Assembly: GCA_004369085.1 (NCBI GenBank)
Contig: ML210585.1
Coordinates: 1-13,695 of the forward strand
Direction of reading: 5' to 3'
Length of the DNA: 13,695 bases
DNA from: Coprinopsis marcescibilis
Lineage: Eukaryota > Basidiomycota > Agaricomycetes > Agaricales > Psathyrellaceae
Below are positions 1 through 7,368 of the stretch, one piece after another. Position 1 is the stretch's first letter; each line of letters starts with the position of its first letter. The notes under the pieces are model-generated. The model made no database searches, was not told the DNA's origin, and was given only the letters and a program-made list of their open reading frames with translations. The position numbers were made by a program, and so were the translations under genes.

Positions 1-89
1 ACGCGGGGCAACACCCTAGTTTTGGTATATTGCATAATGCATAAGGATTTCAGTCAAAATATGCATTATGAGATATGGGCTAGGCGGGA
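1..89. repeat. Terminal direct repeat, left copy
   Basis: These 89 bases are identical to the last 89 bases of the window (13607-13695). The repeat lies inside the transposon, so its outer ends are not element boundaries. An exact self-overlap of this kind is typical of a circular or looped contig, but it would also arise if two element copies shared exactly this stretch and an assembler broke there. Confidence 0.97.
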
Positions 90-332
90 TGGGACACCTG
101 ATGTTCGGCAAATTTTTAAAAACCATCGCGAAATCCCCAATGAAATGAGTGGTATTTGATCATTATCCCTTGATTTTCTCCGTTTTATGAATACATGAGG
201 TGTACAGCCCAACGCAAGTTGAGCATGAGGCTTTGGGGTATAGAAAGGATTGAGGAACATGTCGCAGCAGTACCTGACCCATTCACACCGATTCTAATTT
301 GTGTCTAATTTTTCTTTACAATGCCCTTTCAG

Positions 333-638
333 CGACTGCCTAACGGACCAGGCCGTTGAGGCCGCAATTGTCGACCAGATCACCTCCGAGAACCAAGCAT
401 CCATTTCCGTCGAGTCAGACGAATCAGACAGCGAAGACGAAGCGTTACCTACAGGTCAGGCAGCATTGGACTTATGCGCAACGATGGAGAAACTTGTCAT
501 TAGCTTGGGGCAGACATGGAGCAGTTTTCTGCTCTGACTACTCATCTCCGTCGCTTCAGGGCACACCTTCGAAGCGATATGCTCAAAAATGCGAAGCAGA
601 CCGTTCTCGACCAGTTCTTCCCGGCCAAAGGGGCCTAA
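333..638 (+). pseudogene. Pogo/Tigger-like transposase C-terminal remnant, frameshifted
   Basis: Only the C-terminal tail of a DDE-type transposase remains. An intron-like acceptor (ccctttcag, ending at 332) precedes an open frame with an acidic Ser/Asp/Glu-rich stretch and then a helical region. The frame breaks in the G run at about 505-511. The following frame continues the family-like tail (MEQFSALTTHLRRFRAHL) to a stop at 636-638. The last residues include QTVLDQFF, which fits the PCNA-interacting box Qxx(L/I/M)xxF(F/Y), a feature described at the C-terminus of pogo-family transposases. The DNA-binding and catalytic domains are absent, so it cannot encode an active enzyme. Identification is by the tail and the flanking inverted repeats. 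Confidence 0.72.
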
Positions 639-726
639 ATTCTGTAATTACCTAATATATATATATTTTCTCACACTTCTCGTACTGAATAATTGTCATA
701 ATGCATAAGGCTATTGGCCGGCCCAA

Positions 727-753
727 CGTTATGCATTATGAGAAATTCAACTG
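727..753 (-). repeat. Terminal inverted repeat, right end of transposon
   Basis: A 27-bp sequence, perfectly inverted relative to 13527-13553, with TA immediately outside (754-755). It contains the palindromic ATGCAT core used repeatedly inside the element. Confidence 0.9.
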
Positions 754-810
754 TATATGAGAAATTTGCTAACTAATTAGACCCGAAGATATATTTACTC
801 ATCATCGAGC

Positions 811-1045
811 TCAGATGCCCCTCCAGGCAGCGAGAGCAGCCCACATCTTGCCAATCTGTCCCCACGTAAAGTGGTTGATGCATACGTCCGATGAATAGTC
901 CATGTAATTCTCTGCCCAGGATCGTTTCAGCTCACGGCATAGTAGCAGAGGGCGCAGGTGGAATTGGTTCATCCGCAGTGGCCTGGCCTGCAACATCATC
1001 GGGCGACAGCGCAAGGGTCACCAATGCAAGGATGGTCAGTTTCAC
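811..1045 (-). pseudogene. M43 pappalysin-like metalloprotease remnant, copy A
   Basis: Only the two ends of a secreted zinc-protease gene survive. At 1045-936 is a hydrophobic signal-peptide-like segment (KLTILALVTLALS) followed by a Pro/Ala-rich stretch. Its expected start codon reads GTG instead of ATG, in a pyrimidine-rich leader context. At 911-811 is the last exon, with the Met-turn motif NYMDYSSDVC and a helical tail ending in TGA. The zinc-binding exons seen in copy B are missing. The junction leaves a donor-like GTGAGC directly overlapping the branch/acceptor part of the old last intron (936-911), a 24-nt gap too short to splice, and the two parts are in different frames. This is a deletion pseudogene. 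Confidence 0.82.
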
Positions 1046-1256
1046 GGCGGAATGTTGGATAAAGGAGGGGTGTATGTTGGCGGATAGGAGTTGTGAGGTT
1101 ATTGGCTTCTGGTGCTTATATGCACGACAAAAGCACGTCCGCACTTATCGTCTAGATTATCATTGAATCCCCTCTACGGGGGTTGTTATTTGACTCACTG
1201 CATATCCGGGGGGACCATCTCTACGACCGCGAATAACAGAACAGGAAACTTCCGAT

Positions 1257-1964
1257 AGCATGAGCAAGATGCCATGATGATCAGGCCTCATTCGTTACTT
1301 CCCCAATATCCGAGCGGCGCTAACGTACGCAACTCCAGCGCTGGCGCCCAACCATATGAACGCGTAGACAGACAACGTGGATTCTTTACCGCATGGAATC
1401 TGACGGTCTCCGAGCATTGCGGGCAAGTGCTGGTTCCGAAAAGCGCGTCGAACGAGCATAAGGCGGGTCATGGCATGTCGCTTAGCACAACGCCGGTGCG
1501 GAGGCATCACCTACTATGCCCTAGACCCTGCTGTTGCAGTCATAAATCAGAATTATTGCAACAGAGAAGTAGAAGCGACGTTACATACCTGACATCAGCG
1601 CCCAAGATATATGTAATCCAGGAGGTATGTGTTTGAGTAGCTTTTAGTCGTCCATACTGCCCTTCGGTGCCAAGGTTCCTGAGCAAGAGGAGCCGATTAC
1701 AACTAAGCTCTTTGGAAGCCGCAATAATGATGCAGAGTAAGCTCTCCGGGAGTCCTGTGGTATAGTGGGCTGTAGGCTGGGCGTGCGTTTTCTCCGACTG
1801 TAATTGTAAAAGCGAGAATAACTTAGATATTGTCTTCTGGCCGGCTACCGTGGACAGTACATCTGAATCGGACACTGAGATTTTTGTACGTTGGAAGATC
1901 GCTTGTGCCCATTCGTACGCCCACACCTATCCGTGCCCTCTGGAATGCACGTAATAACTATATC
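1257..1964. other. Degenerate stretch of copy A, gene not recognised
   Basis: The interval holds short open frames on both strands (for example 1926-1540 and 1510-1295 on the minus strand), but none resembles a family I recognise. About 1257-1687 is shared with copy B. A minus-strand intron-like segment at 1588-1521 (GTATGT to CTAG, 68 nt) has an equally long counterpart at 5721-5654, which suggests an old minus-strand gene. The reading frames flanking it differ between copies and are broken in B. It is probably a pseudogene or a non-coding spacer. Confidence 0.4.
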
Positions 1965-2040
1965 GTATAGGTCAGTGGGTGGAAGTTCGAGTTCAACCAC
2001 TGGCGGCCATTCAGTTTGCAGCACCTAGCGAACAGCTCGA

Positions 2041-2054
2041 GATAAGATAAGATG
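2041..2054 (+). promoter_or_regulatory. Tandem GATAAG motif (copy A)
   Basis: The sequence gataagataagatgtgaat begins here and recurs exactly at 5973-5991 in copy B, where it lies about 100 bp upstream of the proteasome alpha-5 start. GATAA is the core recognised by fungal GATA-type zinc-finger regulators. In copy A it sits downstream of the phosphatase gene, so any function here is doubtful. Confidence 0.35.
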
Positions 2055-2224
2055 TGAATGTCATGTTCCCACCTTTGAGAATGAATCGGCCCAGCTTAGA
2101 TTCACTCTACCACTCTTCAACTTCTGGTTTCCTGCAGCCCTGCGTGGCAAACTATGCTAGCGCCCCTTCGATATTGGATGGTGTTACATTTATATCGCTG
2201 ATACAAAGATCGAAGCTTTCAAGC

Positions 2225-3587
2225 TCAAGTGTATTGCGGGGCTACGTCAACGACCGTCTCGTAGAATTCTTTCAATAACCTCTTCTGTATATCTTTCCCA
2301 GCCTCACCCTACAATGTGAATTAGACCATCATTCCTAGGGAATTATCGAAACGAGACTCACCTGTGAATCACTGATTCCGCGAATAAGCAGATACTTCCG
2401 CCCAGTGAGAACTGCCTCAGTTACGTCTCCAAACTGGTCAGTGCTGATGGTCGATTCCAAAGTCCGGTGCGATCCAGTGACAACACCACCAGCTTCCTGA
2501 ACGAGAACGATTCCAGCGCATACGTCCCAAGGCCACGAGCCGATTTCCCTACAAAACGTACACAAGTCAGTCGAGTTAGAACAGAGCTCAACTAAAAAAA
2601 CAACTAGACTTACCAATAGATATCGACGGCCCCTTGAGCGACTAGAGCACAGTTCAGTGCACCGCTACCGAGCGATCTCAGCGAGTGTGCCATCTTGCCG
2701 AGCGCGACGCCTTTCTCCGGATCACCAGCCAAACGCGAGAAGGAGAGACTTTTCGCGTCGATGCTTGCCGCGTTTCTATCTGAGCCCCATTCGACAGCTA
2801 ATTTGTTCAAGTTAGAGGCATCCCCTGTACTGATATGTATGGCGTACCAATAACTGCCCCATTGAGAGAAAGGAGGGGTTTTGGAAGAGAGGACAGTGGC
2901 AGCTTCCTGGGTTCACCATTATTGCGGCTTAGATGCGCGCCTTGTCCCTTGATTCCGGTATACTGAAAGAAAGGATCAACAGGGCACGCTGAACAAAGAG
3001 ATTGTCGGCGTACTAGGTGGTTGAGGAAAGGGTTGTAGATCAAGCCAATAACTGGCCTTCGTTCATAGATCAGACCCATCGACACGCATACCCAAGGGAT
3101 TCCATGAACGAAATTGGTTGTCCCGTCTAGACAAGAGGTCAATTGGGTCGTAGCACTTCGTATACATCTCGGACATTGTTTCACTAACCGATAGGATCGA
3201 CGCAGAAGGTTGGCTCATCGGTGAGTGGGTCGCGCTTTCCAGCGGAGTACGACTCTTCTCCAATGCTACATGTCGGAATGAGTTTGGGTGGACGTGACGA
3301 AGAGTCAAACCAATCTTAAACAGCCAAACAAAATGAAGCAGCACATACAACTTGAAATTAGGGTACTTCTCTTTGAGCTCGCGTTGGATAAGCTCTTCGA
3401 CGCGGACATCATACTCCGTGACCAAGTCTACCGAATTCTTCTTCTCGTTGACGCCCGTTTCTTGAGACGATGTTGTTTGGATCGCTTCCGATCCTTCAAG
3501 TATCAAATCGCCGGCTTTACGGGCGACAGTGGTGATGAACTGCAAGATGCTCTTCAATTCGTCGCTGGAAAGCTTCTGGTGTGACAT
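2225..3587 (-). CDS. INM1: Inositol monophosphatase
   Basis: Hydrolyses inositol monophosphates to free myo-inositol and phosphate using Mg2+; cytosolic, in inositol recycling and de novo synthesis. Exons on the minus strand are 3587-3349, 3265-3189, 3126-3014, 2962-2848, 2797-2614, 2548-2362 and 2308-2225; phases agree throughout and give 332 aa. Family signatures are intact: IGEES (residues 81-85), DPIDGTTNFVHG (103-114) with both metal-binding Asp residues, and WPWDVCAG (248-255) with the third metal Asp. The start gives MSHQKLSSDELK, the usual helical N-terminus, and the C-terminus (about 300-332) matches the longer fungal form; animal enzymes are nearer 277 aa. Introns are 50-83 nt. The gene looks functional. 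The symbol is by analogy with yeast; some fungal homologues are called QutG-like. Confidence 0.95.
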
Positions 3588-4359
3588 CTTCTGTTGTATT
3601 TTGAAGCCTGGTGGATGGATGGAAATGTGAGCGTTGAGATTGGAGATAACATATAATATAGATCGATAATATCGATGAAACTTTGCACAGCTCTTGGATC
3701 TCAGACAAATTCCCATTGAAACTGTGGCGCATATCGTACAAGTGAGGGTTAACATGTTAACAACCTGTAAAGATACATGCTGGCCGTGTTGCAATCGAAA
3801 AAGATTCCAGAGCCATTTAGGCGGTATATCCAATCCAAATAGAATTAAATTACTGGCCGTGGTCGAAGTCTATCACTTGTTCTGAACCCCATACCCCCTT
3901 CCACCTGTTCCCCGACCAAAGAAGTGCCCGATGTGCGCAATCTGCACGTACTATAAGGCAGTTGTTGCTCAGAGCAGTTTCACATCTGGAAATCTGTTGT
4001 CAAGAGCATTTCATGTAAAGAATCACAACCAGTTGTGCCCGTTCAAACGGTGGGTAATGCGTTGTCTATTTAACCCGCCCACTCATGCCCTCCAATATGC
4101 CGCTTGAACGTTCCCACGACTTTGATCGCCGCCGCACGATCGTCCTCCGGGTTACTCGGACTCAAGTTTGCCTTGCATATTATGTAGGAGCTAGGATCGC
4201 AAGCATTTATCCGGACAAAATGGGTCTGTATGCAATCCATACACGCTGGAATTTAAACGCATTTGCATAGTTTCAACATAGGGAGAAAGGAAGTTTCATG
4301 AGAAATATACATACAGGTGCTAGCATTCCAACTTCTTTGACCGTATGCATAGTGTACTC
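3588..4359. other. Intergenic region with phosphatase upstream sequence
   Basis: No convincing gene. The end next to 3588 should hold the promoter and 5' leader of the minus-strand phosphatase; the leader just upstream of its ATG is C/A-rich. Plus-strand open frames at 3694-3885 and 4085-4270 have no recognisable features. A TATA-like tactataagg occurs at about 3951 on the plus strand, with no gene visible after it. Confidence 0.5.
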
Positions 4360-4405
4360 TTAACTCATTTGCCGAGAAATATACTCATTTTCGAGCTCAG
4401 ATACT

Positions 4406-5441
4406 TCAGGTAGCGAGAGCAGCCCACATCCTGTCCACCTGTCCCCACGTAAAATGGTCTCTGCACACGTCCGATGAATAGTTCATGTAATTCCCTGCCC
4501 ATATTCGTTTCAGCCTATATTTCAAATGGTGAAGCTATACTTTATTGACCGACAGGATCCTCACCAGGCCGACCGGGGCAGGTGTCTGTAGCATCGCATC
4601 CACCGAACACGCCCGTTGAGTTTACTTGCGCGGGGGTGTCTGCAACAAAACCACCACTTGTGTCGCATCCTCCCTAAACCCAACCAAACAACTTCGGTAT
4701 CAACATATCGGAGTTACGCGATGCTTTAACTAACGTCAAAGGTATAGTAGAGCCCAGCCCAGTGTCCAACTTCGTGTATGAGGGACTTCCCAAAGCGATA
4801 TGCGTCGTTGTTGCCAGGTACGACGTTAAACTGCATCACAACTCCGTCGGTCTGTGGCGCAGCTGCGTAGTGCCAGGGAAACTGAGCAAATCCAATGGTC
4901 CGAGATTGTCTGGACTGCATTCAGCCGCCGTAATTTTGTGAGCCGTTAATGCGAGTTAAGGCTCACCCAAGTGTCCACACGTTCAGGGTGCTAGGGCCAC
5001 TAATCCTGGTTCTGGACATCGATATCATTTCAAACCGAAGCCTACAGAGGCATCTTATTGAATTTGCGTAACCTCAACAAAGAAGGGTGACCTACTCCGA
5101 TCCAGATTCATCCTCTATTTGCCTGAACCAAGCAGCATTTTGATAACGCCGAATGTCATCGAGTCTGAAGCTGATGCCTGTGAGGGAGAATCCGACATTT
5201 AGCAGGTCAACGGCCTCCTGGATCTTTGCGTCCCTGTCCGAGTAAAGCCAAATGAAGCGCATGAGGCTCTATCCACGAAGATATCGCACTAAAGGTTGTA
5301 CGTACGCCATATAACCACCATCAGTGGTCTCAGCCTCATAGAAATTGTGATAATACACCAGTAACACGAGCGCTACAAATTGTGCCCCTGGTCTCGGCTC
5401 CTCGGTGAAGGCGCGAAGCTGCTCCTCACGCAAAGACACCT
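4406..5441 (-). pseudogene. M43 pappalysin-like metalloprotease, copy B, 5'-truncated
   Basis: Secreted zinc endopeptidase of the fungal MEP1/pappalysin-like M43 family. Six exons join in phase on the minus strand: 5441-5306, 5233-5096, 5041-4967, 4909-4735, 4673-4550 and 4494-4406, giving about 244 codons with no internal stop. Recognisable parts, in order, are VYYHNFYEAETTDGGYM, the GISF segment, STLNVWTLG, GFAQFPWHYAA, the zinc motif HEVGHWAGLYYTF, GGCDTSGGFVADTPAQVNS, DTCPGRPGEDP and the Met-turn NYMNYSSDVC. The third zinc ligand of HExxHxxGxxH is Tyr (codon TAT, 4746-4744) instead of His. No in-frame ATG or signal peptide lies upstream; the duplicated flank begins at about 5464. The open frame argues for recent decay or an inactive but maintained protein. 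I favour pseudogene. Confidence 0.8.
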
Positions 5442-5463
5442 CTGCCGGCCAGAAGTCACATAG

Positions 5464-5929
5464 AGCATGAGTAGGGAGCCAAGATGATCAGGCCGCATTC
5501 GTTATTTTCCCAATATCCGAGCGGCGCTGGCGCATCCATTCATAAGAGCGCCCAGATAGCGGAGATTTGGTGTCGCATGGGATATGACGGTCTCCGAGCA
5601 TTGCGGACAAGCGCTGGTCGGGACATGTCATGCTGCTGGGCATCGGTTACGCCCTAGGCCCTCCTGCTGCAGTCGTAAATAAGAGCAATCACAACAGAGA
5701 AATCTAAGCGACGTTACATACCTGAGACACAAGGTAGCGTCCAAGATATATGTAATTCAGGAGGTATATGTTTTGAGTTGCATTATTTAGGTGCCATATT
5801 TCCTTTCGGCGCCAAGGTTCCTATGATGAGCAAACAAGTACGCTCTTGTGAAGTTCGTCACTTGCATGCCCTCTTCAAGAAATTTAAACAGGTTTAACCC
5901 TTGGGCAAGCAGCAACTGTTTCATCTAGG
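5464..5929. other. Degenerate stretch of copy B, gene not recognised
   Basis: The counterpart of 1257-1964. It keeps the 68-nt intron-like segment (5721-5654, minus strand), but adjoining frames contain stops and indels relative to copy A. It lies between the 5' end of the protease remnant and the upstream region of the proteasome gene. No product is recognised. Confidence 0.4.
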
Positions 5930-5972
5930 TCGGTGGAGGTAGAGGTTCGTTACCAGCTCAGACTACCAAACA

Positions 5973-5986
5973 GATAAGATAAGATG
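5973..5986 (+). promoter_or_regulatory. Tandem GATAAG motif upstream of proteasome alpha-5
   Basis: Two overlapping GATAAG cores about 100 bp upstream of the ATG at 6090, within a 19-base sequence identical to 2041-2059 although nearby sequence in the two copies has diverged. It is a candidate GATA-factor site; no yeast-style proteasome control element was identified. Confidence 0.4.
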
Positions 5987-6089
5987 TGAATATGATGTTC
6001 CCACGATACGCATACGCGTCCCAGCTTGTGAAAGCAGTAATCATCGAGGCGCGCTGCCACTGCTATACCACCCTTAGACCCTCTACACA

Positions 6090-7142
6090 ATGTTCCTTAC
6101 GCGTTCAGAATACGGTCAGTCTGTCTACTCATACTATTGAAGGATTCAGCTGACTGTTAGCTACGTAGATCGTGGTGTCAACACCTTTTCACCCGAAGGA
6201 CGGTTGTTCCAAGGTCAGAACTGTCATCATAATCTCCGCGAACGAACACTGAAAAGCCAATAGTCGAATATGCAATTGAAGCAATCAAGGTGCCTACTCA
6301 CCTCTTTTGCCAAATGTTCCCGCTCATCGAGAACAGCTAGGATCAACAACAGTAGGAATCAAGACACCAGAAGGTGTGGTCCTCGGCGTCGAGAAGCGTG
6401 TCCAATCACCCCTACTCGAATCCAACTCCATTGAAAAAATCATGGAGATCGACGCCCACCTCGGATGTGCAATGTCAGGGCTAACAGCCGACGCACGAAC
6501 CATGATCGACCATGCTCGCGTTACAGCCCAGAACCACGCTTTCACCTACGACGAACGCATCAAGGTGGAGAGCGTGACACAGGCCGTCTGCGATCTTGCC
6601 CTCCGATTCGGTGAGAGTGTGCACGACGAGGAAGCCATGATGAGTCGGCCGTTCGGCGTAGCCTTGCTGATTGCTGGAATTGATGAGCTTGGCCCACAAC
6701 TGTGAGCCCCTCGTTAACCTTTTGCTCTGTATGGTCCTGATTAATGTCGCATTTTAGTTTCCACACCGACCCATCAGGTACTTTCATTCGATATGAGGCA
6801 AAGGCCATTGGATCTGGATCGGAGGCTGCGCAGGGCGAATTGCAGGATAAATGGCACAAGGTTCGATCTCGTAGAGCGTGTGTGATTGCGCAAAGGGCTA
6901 ATAACTGCCCATCAACAGCAAATGACGCTTAAAGAGGCTCAGATCCTTGCTCTTCGCGTACTAAAGCAAGTCATGGAGGAGAAATTGGATCAACACAACG
7001 TCCAATTGGCTCAGGTAAGATCGCCACCAAGCCGGATGTCCCGATAATGGAACTTACCCTGTATCTCCCCCAGGTGACGCCCTCAAAGGGATTCGAAATT
7101 CTTGACGAAGTAGGGCTCAAAGCGATCATCGAGGAAATGTAA
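6090..7142 (+). CDS. PUP2: 20S proteasome subunit alpha type-5
   Basis: A structural alpha-ring subunit of the 20S core particle, not itself proteolytic; it helps form the substrate gate in cytosol and nucleus. Exons are 6090-6114, 6169-6213, 6264-6289, 6337-6701, 6758-6860, 6919-7014 and 7074-7142, giving 242 aa against 241 in human PSMA5. The N-terminus [20 protein letters not shown] and [17 protein letters not shown] carry the alpha-subunit signature. Further landmarks are VEKR (about 51-54), [46 protein letters not shown] and MTLKEAQ. The first three exons are only 25, 45 and 26 nt. The copy B duplication ends within its upstream region. It converges with the RidA gene, with 226 bp between stop codons. 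Confidence 0.97.
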
Positions 7143-7368
7143 ATTATCCCCAGGCAGCGGAATTGTACTTGTATACGCATCCAACCTCTTGTAAACATGA
7201 CCAATACCGAAAAGACTCATAACGAGCGGTACGTGTCTGAATCGGCGGCCTTGGGAGGGCATGCCATGTCCTCACGGGAACAACGGATCCGACAATTCTG
7301 TACGGTATTACTGTTCAATTGATTGGGGTGCTGGTCATCTAGTATCCAAGTACGTATGCCAACAGCTT
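7143..7368. terminator. Convergent 3' region between PUP2 and RidA genes
   Basis: 226 bases between two facing stop codons, presumably holding both 3' UTRs and polyadenylation signals. I see no definite AATAAA on either strand; aaattatcc just after the PUP2 stop is AT-rich. Confidence 0.35.

Larger units (their letters stand above)
1..755 (+). mobile_element. Pogo/Tigger-like DNA transposon, right part
   Basis: The stretch ends at 727-753 in a 27-bp sequence that is the perfect reverse complement of 13527-13553, followed by TA (754-755). Read inward, the inverted repeat starts CAGTTGAATTTCTC; a CAG start and TA target duplication are typical of the pogo branch of Tc1/mariner. The part holds the 3' end of a decayed transposase gene and four copies of the subterminal motif ATAATGCATA or its reverse complement (34-43, 60-69, 698-707, 730-739). 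Joined through the terminal direct repeat to the left part at 13525-13695, the element would be 833 bp, far too short for a full transposase, so it is an internally deleted, non-autonomous copy. The family call rests on the transposase tail plus the termini. Confidence 0.8.
768..2068. repeat. Segmental duplication, copy A
   Basis: Three blocks match copy B (about 4360-6003) in order and orientation: about 768-931 with 4360-4517 (last metalloprotease exon), about 1257-1687 with 5464-5836 (unidentified stretch), and about 1965-2068 with 5930-6003 (ending in a tandem GATAAG sequence). Between blocks the copies differ by large insertions or deletions. Copy A keeps a signal-peptide exon (936-1045) absent from B and lacks the protease exons present in B. 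Divergence is substantial, with many substitutions and indels. Boundaries are by eye, good to about 10-20 bases. Confidence 0.85.
4360..6003. repeat. Segmental duplication, copy B
   Basis: This is the partner of about 768-2068. It keeps the metalloprotease core exons and reaches to within about 90 bp of the proteasome alpha-5 start codon. Because B holds the more complete protease gene and ends inside an upstream region next to a conserved gene, B is likely the original location and A the derived, rearranged copy. That polarity is inference. Confidence 0.82.

Noticed and set aside
1274..1636. 120-aa plus-strand open frame in copy A
   Set aside because: The homologous region of copy B does not keep the frame, so it is probably chance.
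1975..2015. A tRNA-like stretch around gttcgagttcaacc
   Set aside because: It resembles a T-loop, but no acceptor stem or anticodon arm can be folded around it.
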